Below are positions 1 to 13,737 of a DNA stretch of 64,000 bases, piece after piece. The stretch covers positions 2,792,501 through 2,856,500 of the forward strand of contig CP136491.1 in NCBI GenBank assembly GCA_032768795.1. Direction: 5' to 3'. Numbering within the stretch: the first letter of the stretch is position 1; the number at the start of each line of letters is the position of its first letter. This DNA is from Tremella fuciformis (taxonomy: Eukaryota; Basidiomycota; Tremellomycetes; Tremellales; Tremellaceae). Both the position numbers and the translations under genes were made by a program. The notes beneath the pieces are model-generated. The model saw nothing but the letters and a program-made list of their open reading frames with translations. It was not told the DNA's origin and made no database searches.

Positions 1-1300
1 TTTGGCCGACGAATCGTCCGGTTCGAAATAGGTGTTTTTGGCAGTTTTGCTCTCGGGGCCTGTGGGCGGCCCGAGGACGACCCGAGAGGCCACGGTCTCG
101 GCCGGGACGGTGTCCTGGGCGGCCAGGACGGCTCGGGACCGCTTGGGGACGGAGGGGCGGCCCGCAGACCGGTGAGGGCTTGGTGGTGCTTGTGCGGGTT
201 GGGTGGTGATTTCACCAAGTCCCCGGCAAGACCAGAGCCCCCAGCACTTGGGATGCCCAAAAATCGTCGATACCCGGAACTTCCGGGCCGTTTTCCCGGC
301 CGAGCGTCGAGGCTGGGAGCGCTCCGAGACCGGTCCCGGGATCGGGCCGACCGGGGCTACATCCTCGGTCCAAAACGTTCTCGGACCAGAGCCCCCGGCA
401 CGTCGTCATTCCCCACCCCCTGTAGGCCCAGGGAGTCAAAAATCGTCGATACCTGGAACTTCCGGGCCGTTTCCCGGGTCAACCGTTGGGCCGACACAAG
501 TCCCGAGGCCGCTCCCGAGACCGGGCCGACTGGGGCTACGTCCTCGGCCCAAAACGTTCTCGGTCCAGAGCCCCCAGCACATCACCGTCTCGGCTCGGGA
601 GGGCTCGCTGGCTCAAAAATCGTCGGGTCTCGGAACTTCCGAGCCGTTTCCCCGGCCGGCCGTCGAGCCGACACAAGTCCCGAGACCGGTCCCGAGCTCA
701 GGTCGACCGGGGCTACGTCCTCGGCCAAAAACGTCTCCCGGCCAGAGCCCCCAGCACATCACCACCCGCACCACCTCCCAGCCCAAACCTCAAGTCCTCC
801 CCATCCCCCGAGTCAACGGAGCAGAGCCCCCAGCACTTGGGATCGTCACTTGCCCCGAACCCATCAAGTCCCCAACGTCTCCCGTCTCCCCGCACCAGAG
901 CCCCCAGCACATCACACCTACACCCAGAGACTCCAAGTCCCCGCCATCCCCCGACCAACAAGACCAGAGCCCCCAGTAGTTGAACCCCTCCCATCTCGCC
1001 CCATATGCGCGCCCGCAACGTCTCCCCCCGACGCCAGCTACCCGCCACACCTCTCGGGCCCGTCACCGTCGTCCCGGAGGCGTATCCCAGGTTCCGCCCG
1101 GCCGTCCCCGTTCGGTCTCGTCCCGTCCCGTCCCGCCTCACCAAGTCCCCCGCCGCTCCCGCAACCCACAAACCAGAGCCCCCAGCACATCTCGCACCCA
1201 CACCCACACAAAAACACAAGTCGCCCGCACGTCCCGCACCAAGGGCAACAGAGCCCCCAGCACGTCAACACCCGAGGGACAAATCGAGGAACAAAGGCTT
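1..1300. repeat. GC-rich minisatellite-like repeat tract
   Basis: This stretch is strongly GC- and C-rich and built from repeats at two scales. A unit of about 178 bp recurs three times, recognisable by a run of five A followed by TCGTCG at 259, 438 and 615 (spacings 179 and 177). Within and beyond these units a short motif close to CCAGAGCCCCCAGCAC recurs nine times, near 231, 384, 565, 742, 822, 894, 963, 1172 and 1250. Long overlapping open frames exist on both strands, but they are repeat translations without any recognisable domain, so I call no gene. It could be subtelomeric or a local minisatellite; the sequence alone does not decide. Confidence 0.8.
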
Positions 1301-2675
1301 AGCCTCAGCGGATCGTAGCAACAATGATTAGGAAATTAATAGAGCACAAGTTGCTTCCGGCAATTTGCTATAATGGCGACAGGCTCGCGGCTCAAATTTA
1401 CCCATCGTCTGTTCACCGCTCGAGACCCCTCAGCTGAGTCGTAAAGAAGCAGTATATGGGTTACCCTTATGCCGAGTGGCTTGATGGCGAACAGTCGAAA
1501 TGGGAATTGGTCGAAACAGCAACGATCAAACATCAGCGCTCACACTTGTGAAGTCCTCATCCAGGATCAGCCCCTGAAGTCGAGGATGACAATCTCTCGG
1601 GAGATCGAGCGAGTGTCGCTGAATGTACGTGAATAGTCCGCGTATGTCCTCGAAGCGAAAGACATCGAGGCCAAATATGCGAGGCATGGTTCAGAGGGTA
1701 GTTGGACGACGCGGTCTTGATCCCAAAACTCCGTTCGACCTAGAATGGTCAAGATTAGCCACAGAAAAGGACTGACTCGTCGATACCCTGCATACTGGCT
1801 CACCGCTAAACAGCCTGGGCGACCGTCTCTCTGGAATCTCCCGGGCGAGACCTGGTTTGAGTCCCGGAGGCGAGCTGACGGAATGTGCCCCGTTATACCG
1901 AGGTCCGCGACAACCACTCAAGTGTCAGAGACTAGAGATTTTTGGGTTGTCGATCTGATGCGTTCATTTGGGCTTTGGAAACGGCGAAGGGAGTTGGGTC
2001 ACATTTTGTGGCGCAAAGTGGAGCCTGAAGCCAGCGATCCAGTCATTCGCCACCCCTAAATGCGCATGCCCTGGTCTACACATGCGCGCACAAAGACAAG
2101 CTTGGGACAGCAGACACCAGCCCAAGAGGCGCTGTGATTGTTGCATAGCGAGGTCGAGGACGGCATGCCTTCATGCCGCAAGTATTTGATCGCGGCTCGT
2201 CGAAAGCCGGAATGGGATGATCTGGCGAGTCTCGCTCGCGGACAAGCGATCGTGCACCCGCCTGCCTCCGTCTCCGACGTCTGACCTCTGAAACAAAATC
2301 CAGACGCGTTCAGATCGTCGTAGGTGCCACTCACTCACCAGAGTCGGGATGTACGGACTTCTCTATGAGGACCGCGTGCTCTTCTTGGGATGTGTGGTTG
2401 CAGCTTTGCTCGGTATTCTTCTTAATTGTGAATAAACCTTTGAAGCGTGAAATCCCAGTCCATTCCCTTGCACCTCGTCGCGGTCTAGGCAGGATCATGG
2501 ACGACACTGAGTATAGATCATTTTGATTATGGTATGGATTTGCATACTTCGCGTGAACAAAGGCAAGGATCGTAAACAACCCCCGCTCAGAGCGTCCGGT
2601 TGTGAGTCCTGATCGCACCTCCGTGGGGCAGCGCAGGGGCTGGGAAGTCCTGAGACATGTGCTCCTATATCGCTG
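1301..2675. other. Intergenic, no supported gene
   Basis: Between the minisatellite and the aldo/keto reductase no frame shows a recognisable domain, splice-consistent exon chain or conserved motif. Only short unrelated open frames under 120 codons are present on both strands. No tRNA or structured RNA could be supported. Confidence 0.5.
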
Positions 2676-3796
2676 TCAACCGAGGGCCTCGCCGCATCTA
2701 GAGGGATTGCGTACATCGTAATACCTAAAGTGCACTGAGCGACCCGCCTTCTCTATTGCGTCCATGTCCTCCGAAGAAAGGTCTTCCAGTTGGTCGACTT
2801 CGGCTAGCTTCTTGATTGTATCGGGTTTGGTTGACGTTGTCACCGCGACAGCACCCTTCTGTATGACCCATTTCAGCAGCACGCGTCCAATGTCGGAGCC
2901 CAGCCCCTGCTTCTCGGCAATCCTTTCCAGGACGGGGCGAAGAGGACCCCCGGGATGTCGCAGGACGGGGGTCAATGGGCCATATGCCTCGACCAAAATG
3001 CCGTGCTTCGCATGGAGCGCCTCGACAGGTTTCAGGTGTTCGAGCACATACGGGTGGTACTCCAGCTCTGAGATTTCGTCAGGACACCTACCGAAAAGCA
3101 CATCGAGACATGCGCACGATGAGCAACCGGTTTGATCTTCGCGACTTTCATGACCTGCTCGATGTCCTGGGGACGGAAGTTGCTGAAACCGAGCGAACAA
3201 CCTTTGAGTGTGCCGTCCTCCACCAATCCCTCAAGATGAGTCCAGAACTCGCCAAGCCTGTCTTGGTCCGTGACGCCGGGATTGTGAATCAGTAGAAGAT
3301 CGGGAATGAAGCCGAGGCGTTTCAGAGAGCCGGTCACATTCTCCCTGATGGAGTCTGCCGTGTTTTGCAGATCTATCACTTCAGCGAATTGTGACCCGAG
3401 CCGAGTCTATGCCGACGCGACTTGCCTTTGTTGGGCGAGACTGTAGCAGTTGTCAGCGGCCTGCTTTGCATCAGTTAAAAGGAGACGACACGCACTCTTG
3501 GTCGTGATCCAGACGTCTTCCCGGTTGAGACCAGAAGCCTTCAGGGAAGCCGCAGTCTCTTCTTCCGTTTCATACGACTCGCACAAGTCAGCTCAACCCC
3601 ATCGCTCCGCGGCCCTTGCCGACAGGTGGAAACTTTTGCTCACCTGAGCTGTATCAATGTGACGGATTCCAGCCTCGAATGCTGCTTTCCCCAAATCGAC
3701 CGCGTACACGCCAGAGGACGAGAGACCAGACGAGCCGTTGCCCCAGGCGAGCGCTGGCACTTTGGCGCCGTTGCTGAGCTTCAAGTATCGTCCCAT
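2676..3796 (-). CDS. Aldo/keto reductase
   Basis: NADPH-dependent oxidoreductase of the AKR superfamily, 300 aa after splicing, the usual family length. Exons on the minus strand: 3796-3644, 3577-3496, 3440-3426, 3378-3118, 3067-2676; the phases close exactly. The N-terminus carries the family start motif (LSNGAKVPALAWG). Splicing restores HIDTAQSYETEEE, with the catalytic Asp and Tyr near residues 50-55, then a TK segment with the catalytic Lys, LLIHNP with the catalytic His, and QLEYHPY. Two oddities: exon 3 is a 15-nt microexon, and the intron after it (3425-3379) begins with GCAAGT, a GC-AG intron. The substrate cannot be told. It is preceded by about 490 bp shared with the MET3 3' side. 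Confidence 0.9.
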
Positions 3797-4283
3797 TGCG
3801 CTTCGAACTCTATGTGAACAGTAGGTCGCCTAGAATCCAAATGGACAGAGGAAGCATTCAGCTGTGGACTTGGCAACCCAGTTATAAGCTCGAAGCGAGG
3901 CAAATGCCGTCATCGGGGATAACTAGCCCGGACATAGTCGTCACTATTACTGCACGTCGGACCGACAACCGCCAGAGCTTGCCGGGCAACGGGATTTGGG
4001 CGAGTTTGTTTTAACTTACATGGTGCAAAGCTGAGTCGTCTGCCTGCCGACACAGCAGTACCGGTTCCCGACAGTAGTCCCCAGAAATCTCCGTGATGTC
4101 TCCGCCGGCCCACCTGTTTCATATGCAGATAAACCAATGAGCCGCGGGACTCTGCGCCCGCGCAGTCACAAGCATGAACAACAATCTGCATGTGGGTCGT
4201 TAAATATGGGATCTACACATGATCTATGCAAGGATAAAATGTGACATCGAAACCGAGACTTTACCGGGGATTGCAACTTGACT
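3797..4283. other. Intergenic, nothing recognised
   Basis: This is the promoter region of the aldo/keto reductase and the 3' flank of MET3; both genes are on the minus strand. Short open frames on both strands show no family signature. Confidence 0.5.
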
Positions 4284-6118
<1,835 letters not shown>

Positions 6119-6753
6119 GATCTCGATGTGTTCACCACAGTGATCGATGCGAGGCGGAGCGGGAGAGGTTGCAAGATAGCTCTGCGTTCTGCTGGCTGAG
6201 GAGCTGATTCGGAAAGAAAGCAGCTGAAGAGAGGGTCGGGGAGACTGAGTGAGGTGATGACACGAGAGATTCGGAAAGAGATGAAGGCGCAGACGTCAGT
6301 CTTGTAGGTGAGAGAGACTGATGTGCAGTATCCAACTTTTTTATTGGTACTCTGGGTGCGAGAGGGTTTGGCAAAGATGACGAAAGCAGCTCGACAGCAG
6401 ACTGCTCGAATTCCAGAGAGACGAAAGGGTTATTCCAGATAACTGTACAGCCCCTTGCATCACCATGGTCATCGTGCAGCTTGGGGCCAAGGGAAATCTC
6501 AAAACCGCTTGAAATCAAGTGAGACTTGGTGAGAGGCCAGATTGCGTGCTCGCTCGTCAACCAGACTTTTTTGGCACAATCACGGGTTCCCGGCAGGATC
6601 GGCGTTCAGGTTTCAGGCACGTGAACGGGGGAAGCCTATTATTCCCATTTGTGGCGAGCTTCGATAGGCCTCTTAGTACCTGACGCTTCGGATCCGAAGA
6701 CTGGTCTGCCAAGGTCACTGAAAAGTTCTCAGTTGCGTAGCGCATCATTGTTG
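6119..6753. promoter_or_regulatory. MET3 upstream region with CACGTG
   Basis: About 630 bp between MET3 and the first Helitron end. The part next to the start codon is CT-rich on the coding strand, as in fungal leaders. A CACGTG E-box sits at 6618-6623, about 500 bp upstream of the ATG; CACGTG is the Cbf1 site that works with Met4 at yeast sulfur genes. A role here is inferred. Confidence 0.35.
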
Positions 6754-6960
6754 TCAGCGTAGCTCTTACGGGGCGAATTTCTGCGGGTGTCCCTGGAACG
6801 AAAACGGTAAATGGGGGAATTAAATAAGAAAATTCCGGCCATTCTGATTTCATCAGCACAATCCTAATCAGCGTAGCTCTTACGGTGCTGAATTCTGCGG
6901 GTGTCCCTGGAACGAAAACGGTAAGTGGGGGGGCCAAATAAAAATTTTCCGGCAGGCTGG
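6754..6960 (+). repeat. Direct repeat of Helitron 5' ends
   Basis: Two copies of the 5' terminal sequence begin at 6754 and 6868, period 114 bp. Both share TCAGCGTAGCTCTTACGG, then GCGGGTGTCCCTGGAACG, AAAACGGTAA and a G-run followed by an AT-rich stretch ending TTCCGG. A third, weaker echo of the G-run/AT-rich/TTCCGG part is seen near 7040-7076. Confidence 0.85.
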
Positions 6961-7231
6961 GTATAAGGGTGGAGGGGACTTTGAATTTTCATCCTCATCC
7001 CCCTCTCTACTCAAATCTGGCGAAGCCCTGGCAGTTTGACTGTTTATGTGGGGGGATCAAATAAAGAAATTCCGGAGCACTTAGAGATTTCAGGCTGCCT
7101 GGCTTGCCTTGCACACCTAATCTTCTCACTTCCTATTGCATGCCTAACTTTGGACCCACTGTAAGTCGCCCATTCTTCTGTCATGCATGCATGGGCTGAT
7201 GAGTACAGCTGAACTTCTTGCAAGTTGATGC

Positions 7232-10200
7232 ATGATCAAGTGTTGGCTTGTCCATAACATCAATGTGAGCTTTGCCTTCAAGCGATGCATGCACATACTG
7301 ATGCAGAAAGTCCCAGATATTGCAGCAATGCACTGCTCTCGAGGCCAACGCTGTTTGGGTCAGCACACAACTCTCAATGGTGATCACTTTCGGAAGGCTT
7401 CTTCAGGGCGGGGCAGCAGCGACTTCTTCAAAACATGCTCCTTCTGTCGCAAACAACCGCCAGTCCCACTTGCAACACCCCGGTCACGGCATGGTCATGC
7501 TGAGTGCATCAAATGTGGCTTCACCTTTGCCACTCCTCGATTTCGAGACAATCGAGGTCGCCCACGCAACACATGCCAATCTTGCTTGGAGCAGCATCAC
7601 TCCCAATCAGCGCCAGGCACACCCACTCGCACAACCCGGCCATTGCCACCAGTCACCCCAGGCTCTCAGCCTACGCCTGGTACACAGAGAGGTCTTCCAC
7701 GCCCGCGCCATGAGGTCACCTCACCAACACCACGTCGCAACCAGGATCTACATCCTGTAGAGCTTGGCCGCCCCACACGAACCAGACGTGCACCTCAACT
7801 GCCCTACGCCACTCCGCCCAGCCCGCCTCAAGGTGCTGCACACCGAGTCACAGAACAGCCACCAGCCCCACCACCACGCCTGGATCGCCATGCTGGACAG
7901 TCACGCTGCTTCAAGTGCAAGACCTGGAAAGAACATTCCGAGTTTCTCCAAGCAGGGACAGCCTCTCGCCGCTTCAAGACTTGCAGCACCTGTCGCGAAT
8001 CCTCCAGAGCAGCCTATCATCGTCGACAACAGTCAACTCAGTCATCCCTCTCAGTCGACATGCTGGGCAATGCCTTCCTGCCCATTCCTGCAACACCCAA
8101 CGATCTTGACGACATCTGCCTCTCTGAAGCTGCCATTGGGTGTATTGGGGACTTCCACTCAGCAATGGCAGCTGAGACGATGGAGACTTGCGAGAACTGC
8201 AATGAGAAATGGTTTGGACTCAAGGTCCAACAGGGTAAATGTTCACGTTGTCAAATTGATGGGGAGAAATGGACATCTGCCAACTGTATGGATCCAGGTC
8301 AGTGTCCAGGATTGTATGTGCTTCTCATGACTGACTTCACAGGTCCTTCTCTGCAGGAACTGTGCCGTGCAGCTGGCAGAGCAGTCCCTGACTTGCCCTC
8401 ACAGGTGGAAGAGATGCTCCTCTCTCCCTACCATGTGCTGCTTCAAACATGGCGCGTTGGTGGTGGACAAACCAAATACGGAGGCCACACCTGTCTCTAT
8501 GCCCATGACAGTGGCAGATTCCTCTCTCGACTTCCCCTCACCGTCACCGACCTTGATGTTCTCATCATCAAGCCGACAAATGCCCAAGCCCCCGCCAACG
8601 CTGCCAATCCCTCAGAGGATTTTGCACGCCGACCAGAGTTCCAAGTCCAGCGGTCACGCATTCTCGCAAACCTGCAAGCACTACAACACTTCCATCCAGC
8701 CTTTCAGAATGTCGAGATCAACTGGGAAGCAATCAATTCCCTTCCTGAAAACGGTTCTGTCTTCCATCAGCTGCGGTCTGTCAACTTGGAGGAGGTGCAG
8801 TACAGCGCACCTGAGCCTGACACTGGGCCAGTTGAGCAGGAGTCAGCAGAGGAGACAAGCTTGCCAGAGCTGGCTATACCAAACCTTGGAGAAGGCAACA
8901 ATATTGTGGAGGAGATCCGGGAAGCACTGGAACAGGTGGTGGATGGAGGACCACCAGCACCCCTGCTCCTCACTGGACCTGTGCTGCATTCCACTCCAAT
9001 CAATGAGCACGACATCAGCAACCCATTCCTCACCAAGGCCTTCCCCTTCCTCTTCCCCACCGGCCAGGGGGATCTGCATCAACAACGGCCTACCACAATA
9101 CGTGATTCAGACTACTTCCGTCACCTGCTCTACTATCAGGATGGAAGGTTTGCAAAACACCCTCGATTCCGGTGAGTGCATCTCTCAGCATTAAGCCAAG
9201 CTGACAGTCAGCTATTATGCCTTCAACTGCATCATGAGGTGGCGAGCAAAACGGCTCTCCTGCTTCTATGTCAGCCGGAATGAAGAGGACCGAGCCCTCT
9301 CTGCTGCAGACATTGCTGCCATGGTGTCCGACCCAGCCAAGCAGCTGGCATCTCGAGTGCGACGATCAGCAGCCACCTTAACCGGAACACCACCCTACTG
9401 GGCACAGCAGAGTCGCAATCTTGCTGCAATGATCCGTCAACTGGGCACTCCACATGCTTTCATCACATTCTCAGCTGCGGATCTTCAGTGGCCAGATCTC
9501 CACGTCCACATGCCGGACCAAGCGCTACCAACTATGAGCGAACCTGATCGACAACGCATCAATGCCAAGAACGTCAATGAGAACCCAGCAATTGCAGCTT
9601 GCTGGTTCTATCGAAGATTTGAGCTGTTCTTGGCCAAGGTCCTCAAACCCCTGCTTGGAATAGAGGACTGGTGGTATCGCTTTGAATGGCAAAATCGAGG
9701 CTCCAGCCATGTCCATGGACTGGTTTGGCTCAAGGGGGCGCCATCCCCAGACACCCTTGATATCAACAATCCGGACAGTGTCCAGGAATTCCTTGACTTC
9801 TGGTCCACCAGAGTGTCAACCATCAATCCTGGAGAGGACATTCCGCCTCATCCAAAGCACCCCTCTGCCCACAGTAGCGACGAAATCATCTTTCGCTTCA
9901 AAGATCTGGCACAGATGCTCAACCGTGTCCAGAGGCACACGAGGTGCACTGCCTATTGTCTTCGCCGCCCAAAAGGATCTCCTCCCAACAGTCCGCTTGT
10001 CTGTCGCTTCAAGTTCCCCAAGGAGCTGGAGACAGAACTCCGACTGGTTGTCAATCCCAACAGAAACAAGCAACTCATCACACCACGCAACGACACCCAC
10101 CTCAACAGTTACAATGCAGTCACTGCACTGGGATGGCGAGCCAACTCCGACATCAGTCCATGCACAGATCCCCGTGCAGTTGCCTCCTACATCTCCAAGT

Positions 10201-12653
10201 ATGCTTCAAAATGCGAAAAACCATCCAACAACTTTGGCGAGATAATGCAGGCTATCTCAACCCGCCTGGAGCAAGAAACATCTTCACGAATTGTCTTCCA
10301 GAAGATGCTCAGCCGCATTGTCACCGAGAGGGATTACAGTGCTCAGGAAGTCTGTCATCAGCTCTTTGGTCGACATATGATGTCTGCATCACGAGAGTTT
10401 GGCACACTCTGCATACTGGAAAAGAGACAGAGACGCCTGAGGCAGAGGCAGGAAGATGAGGGACTGGACCAAGGTGTGGAGGAGCAAGACTGGCACGATG
10501 CCTACTTGGCACGCCAGCCAGAGCATGAGGGCATCAGCCTGTACGAATGGTTTCAATTCTACCGGAAACAAGGTCGCAACGCCACTCGAAGGAAGCACCC
10601 AAAGATCATCATTCTCTGGCCGCTGTATTATCCATCAGACCCTCAGTCTGAGGATCACCAAAACTGGTGCCGGGCAAAGTTACTACTCCACCATCCTCAT
10701 CGACACCCTTCAGAGCTCAAGCTTGATGACGAATCCTGGACAGAAGCTTTTTCTCGCTGTACTGAGGACCACCCAGAGGGGCACCAAGACACATTGCCCA
10801 AGCGACCCATCCGTCAACAACAGGGTGACAATGAAAACGACAGTGACTCAGAGTTTTCTGAGGGTGAAGAAGTCAATGACCACGAGCTTGATGACTGGCA
10901 AGTTCTGGCTGGAATGGGCCCTCAGTTTGATGAAGATGGGTGGAATGGGCCACTGCTTGGAGCACGTGATATTGATACTTCCCACGATTGGGAAGCAGTG
11001 GGGAGGGAGTGGGGATCAGATGGTATAGGAGAGAGGGCAAGCTACTTAGAAACCGAACGCAAGAAGGTGAGCAGTGGCCTACAATCCACTGCATACTGTG
11101 AGCTGACCAAGCAGTCTCAGCCTTCTGTAGCTCGCAACACTGTCGATCCCCAACTACTCAACACCACACAGCGCCTCATCTTTGACAAGGTCTTGCGCCA
11201 TGCCAACCGTCTGCTCTCTGGAGAGTCAGTCCCTCAAATACTCCTCAACATCGATGGGACAGCAGGAACAGGCAAATCCTTCCTCATTGACGCCATATCC
11301 CAAGCTCTTCAAGGGCTCCAATCTGGGCAGCACAACAATCTCGACTTCAGCACAAATCCCATTGTCCGCCGGCTTGCCCCCACGGGTGTGGCGGCATTCA
11401 ACATTGCTGGTTCAACATACCATGCTGCCCTTGGTCTTGGAGGCTCAATAGAGGAAAGTCATGACAAGCTTGGAGAGGGAAAGCTTGCCAGCCTCCAGGA
11501 AGAGTGGCATGGGACACGATACCTCATCATTGATGAGAAAAGCATGGTTGGAAGGGCGGCCTTGGGGAGAATCAACCTTGCTCTTGGTCAAATCTTTCCG
11601 TCGACAGCGTACTTGCCCTTTGCCGGTCTGTCTGTCCTGCTCATTGGCGACTTTGGTCAACTGCCCCCTGTGGGAGACACTCCACTGTACAACACTGCAC
11701 GCTCGACAAAAACCTCCTATCTAGGCAGGCTCAGCAACATTGGCCGAGATATCTACCTTGCTTTCACTGAGAGCGTTCAGCTTGATGCTGTTATGAGGCA
11801 GGAAGGCTCCGACCCTACCACCACTGCCTTCAAAGCAACCCTTGCTCGCCTGCACACCGGGACACCTCAACAGGAGGACTACACCCTTCTGTCCTCTCGC
11901 TTCTGGGGGAACCTTTCCCCGGCATCTCAGCAGGCCTTTCAAGATGCTGTATGTCTTTGTGCAACAAAGCAGAGTGTCTCCGAGATCAACCTACACACTT
12001 TGGCTCGCTCTGGACAGCCTGTACTGCGCTCTCTGGCTCAGCACACAGGGGTAGGAGCAGCCCAGGCTTCAGAGGAACAGGCACAGGGGCTTGCTCCTGC
12101 TGTCTTCCTCATGATTGGTGCTCAAGTCATGCTTTCTCGCAACCTCTGGATCGAGCAGGGATTGGTCAATGGCACCAGGGGCACAGTATATCAGATTGGG
12201 CTCTCACCATCTGAGCCTCCTCATCAATCTGTTCCTTCTGTGGTCATGGTCGCCTTCCCATCCTACACTGGACCAACACCCTGGCACACCACAGACAACA
12301 TACCACTGGTTCCCATTGTGCCCCATACAGCCAGATGGGAGACAACAAACGGGCAGCGGTGCTCTCGACGCCAGCTGCCACTGCAGCTTGCATTTGCTAT
12401 CACCATACACAAATCACAGGGTATGACGCTGGACAAGGCAGTGATTGATCTTGGTTCAGCCGACTTCTCAACGGGATTGACATTTGTGGCAATCTCAAGA
12501 GCAAGATCTCTGGAGGGCCTTGCTTTCAAGCCAGGCTTTGATTGGGCAAGATTGAACAGCTTGAACACAGAGAGTAGAAGGGGGGGAGTATCAGGACGTG
12601 TATTGGCAGCAAGGGATGCGTCTAGACGTCAGATGCTTCAGATGACAGAATAA
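7232..12653 (+). CDS. Helitron Rep-helicase transposase
   Basis: HUH rolling-circle endonuclease fused to a Pif1-family helicase, about 1793 aa if the start is 7232. A 40-nt intron (9172-9211) joins the two large frames as HPRFR-YYAFN. Order: Cys-rich zinc-ribbon-like segments (about residues 65-130 and 225-260, and again near 310), a DUF6570-like stretch, the Helitron N-terminal/Rep domain with HVHG (9708-9719) and the paired-Tyr motif YISKYASK (10188-10211), then the helicase with Walker A GTAGTGKS (11256-11279), [15 protein letters not shown] and a C-terminal [11 protein letters not shown]. No frameshift or internal stop is seen. The first exon boundary is uncertain: a short upstream ATG exon with a GTAAGT donor near 7141-7162 is possible. 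Rep nicks and transfers single-stranded DNA; the helicase unwinds it. Confidence 0.93.
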
Positions 12654-12784
12654 ATGTATAGAGAAAAAGATGAATGACAATGCATAGGTAGACTGAATAA
12701 AAGTTGATCAAGCATGACTCTGAGTGTTTGATGCATCAGCTGAATCTCAAGTTCATGGGGTGTATGCATGTCATTGTGCTCTCT

Positions 12785-13320
12785 CTAGCTACTAACACTA
12801 CCTCTATCTGCCTCCATCTCCTGTCTGTAATCATCCCACACAGGATCATCAGCAGCAGGAGTTGGGGGATCTGACCAGGTAGGAGGCTCAGGGGTGGGGG
12901 GAGGAGTGAAGAGAGGAGTTCCAGGTGGGCTTTCTCCTCCTCTGAGTGTTCTCATCTTCCTCAGCCAATCCAGCATCCTACTTTTCCACAAGGGCAATCT
13001 GAAGGTCTGGGGATTGGTGACTGGACCATTGAAGCTACAAGTCAGCTTTGTGTCATGCCAAGAGAGAGCCTGACTCACAAGGACTTCACAACAGGTCTTT
13101 TGGGCACCCATGGCTTCTTCTCTCCATTGACTTTGCCTGACCCAGGAGGCAGGTAGGATTGTTGCTGGGGTGGGTGATAGGGAGAGTGTCTGACTGGCTG
13201 TGGGCGGCTTTGTTGAGAGCAGGAATGCTTGTGCTCATCATGAGGGTTGGGATGTCGCTTTTTTTGCTCTCTCTGGTGCTGCCTGAGTGCTTTTTTGAAC
13301 AAAGCTGACTGGAAAGCCAT
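12785..13320 (-). CDS. Accessory antisense protein of the Helitron
   Basis: Small gene inside the element, opposite in strand to the transposase and converging on its 3' end. Exons 13320-13079 and 13034-12785 join across a 44-nt GTGAGT...TTGTAG intron to give 163 aa; the frame is preserved exactly. The N-terminal half is basic and rich in Gln, His and Pro, and the C-terminal half has a TNPQTFRLPLWKSRML segment followed by a Pro/Thr-rich acidic tail. I recognise no domain. The start at 13320 lies just inside the Helitron 3' end; the longer frame upstream runs through the terminus and is not credible. A bounded, spliced frame suggests a real gene carried by the element; its function is unknown. 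Confidence 0.6.
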
Positions 13321-13373
13321 TCTGATGTAGATGTACAGATGAGAGATGAAAAGTCCAAAATTTTCCGGAGTCA

Positions 13374-13416
13374 GAGCTACGCCCCATCGGCGACGCGCCA
13401 CCGCCGATTTACCTAG
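13374..13416 (+). other. Helitron 3' terminus (inner)
   Basis: GAGCTACGCCC, then a perfect 7-bp stem ATCGGCG/CGCCGAT with a 9-nt loop, then TTAC and the terminal CTAG, followed by host T. This is the canonical Helitron termination structure. Confidence 0.88.
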
Positions 13417-13737
13417 TATGCATTGTGTCCTTGCCAAATTGCCTTTCATCAGAGAATAAAGATCTATGCATGAGGCTGATGCATGGAATGATCTCTGTAG
13501 CAGAACCAATCGCCTACATAGCTACTGCCATACCCTGCCCTATCATTGCACCAAAATGGTTACAATAGCGCAAGTCTGACAAGACTGCAATAGGCTTGCC
13601 AGGTGGCAGCTGTGACATAGCCCCTGTGACCAGCTTGGCATGCCTATGATCATCTGATCAGCCTAGCATGCCCAACAAGCACTTGCGCATCTCTTGATGA
13701 AGTGCTTTAGCTTGCAACTAATCAATGTTCTACAGTA

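Larger units (their letters stand above)
6868..13416 (+). mobile_element. Helitron, full length and apparently autonomous
   Basis: Rolling-circle transposon of 6549 bp. The left end begins TC directly after A (6867); the right end is CTAG (13413-13416) directly before T (13417), the A|T insertion rule of Helitrons. A perfect 7-bp hairpin (13386-13392 with 13402-13408) lies four bases before the CTAG. A 9-bp subterminal inverted repeat, GCGTAGCTC at 6871-6879 and GAGCTACGC at 13374-13382, sits asymmetrically from the two ends, reminiscent of Helitron2-type elements. The element encodes a Rep-helicase on + and a small spliced gene on -. With intact coding and both termini it could be mobile; that is inference. 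Confidence 0.9.

Noticed and set aside
172..1302. Long overlapping + and - frames of up to 376 codons in the minisatellite
   Set aside because: Their Pro/Arg/Ser-rich translations follow the repeat unit in several frames at once; no domain, no splice logic.
1790..1880. Possible tRNA (B-box-like GGTTTGAGTCC near 1855)
   Set aside because: No matching A box and no 7-bp acceptor stem at the right distance.
3068..3093. 24-nt intron in the aldo/keto reductase
   Set aside because: Too short; the 50-nt intron 3117-3068 gives the conserved KPVAHQLEYHPY.
13321..13509. N-terminal extension of the Helitron passenger frame
   Set aside because: It runs across the Helitron 3' hairpin and CTAG into flanking DNA; the ATG at 13320 is inside the element.
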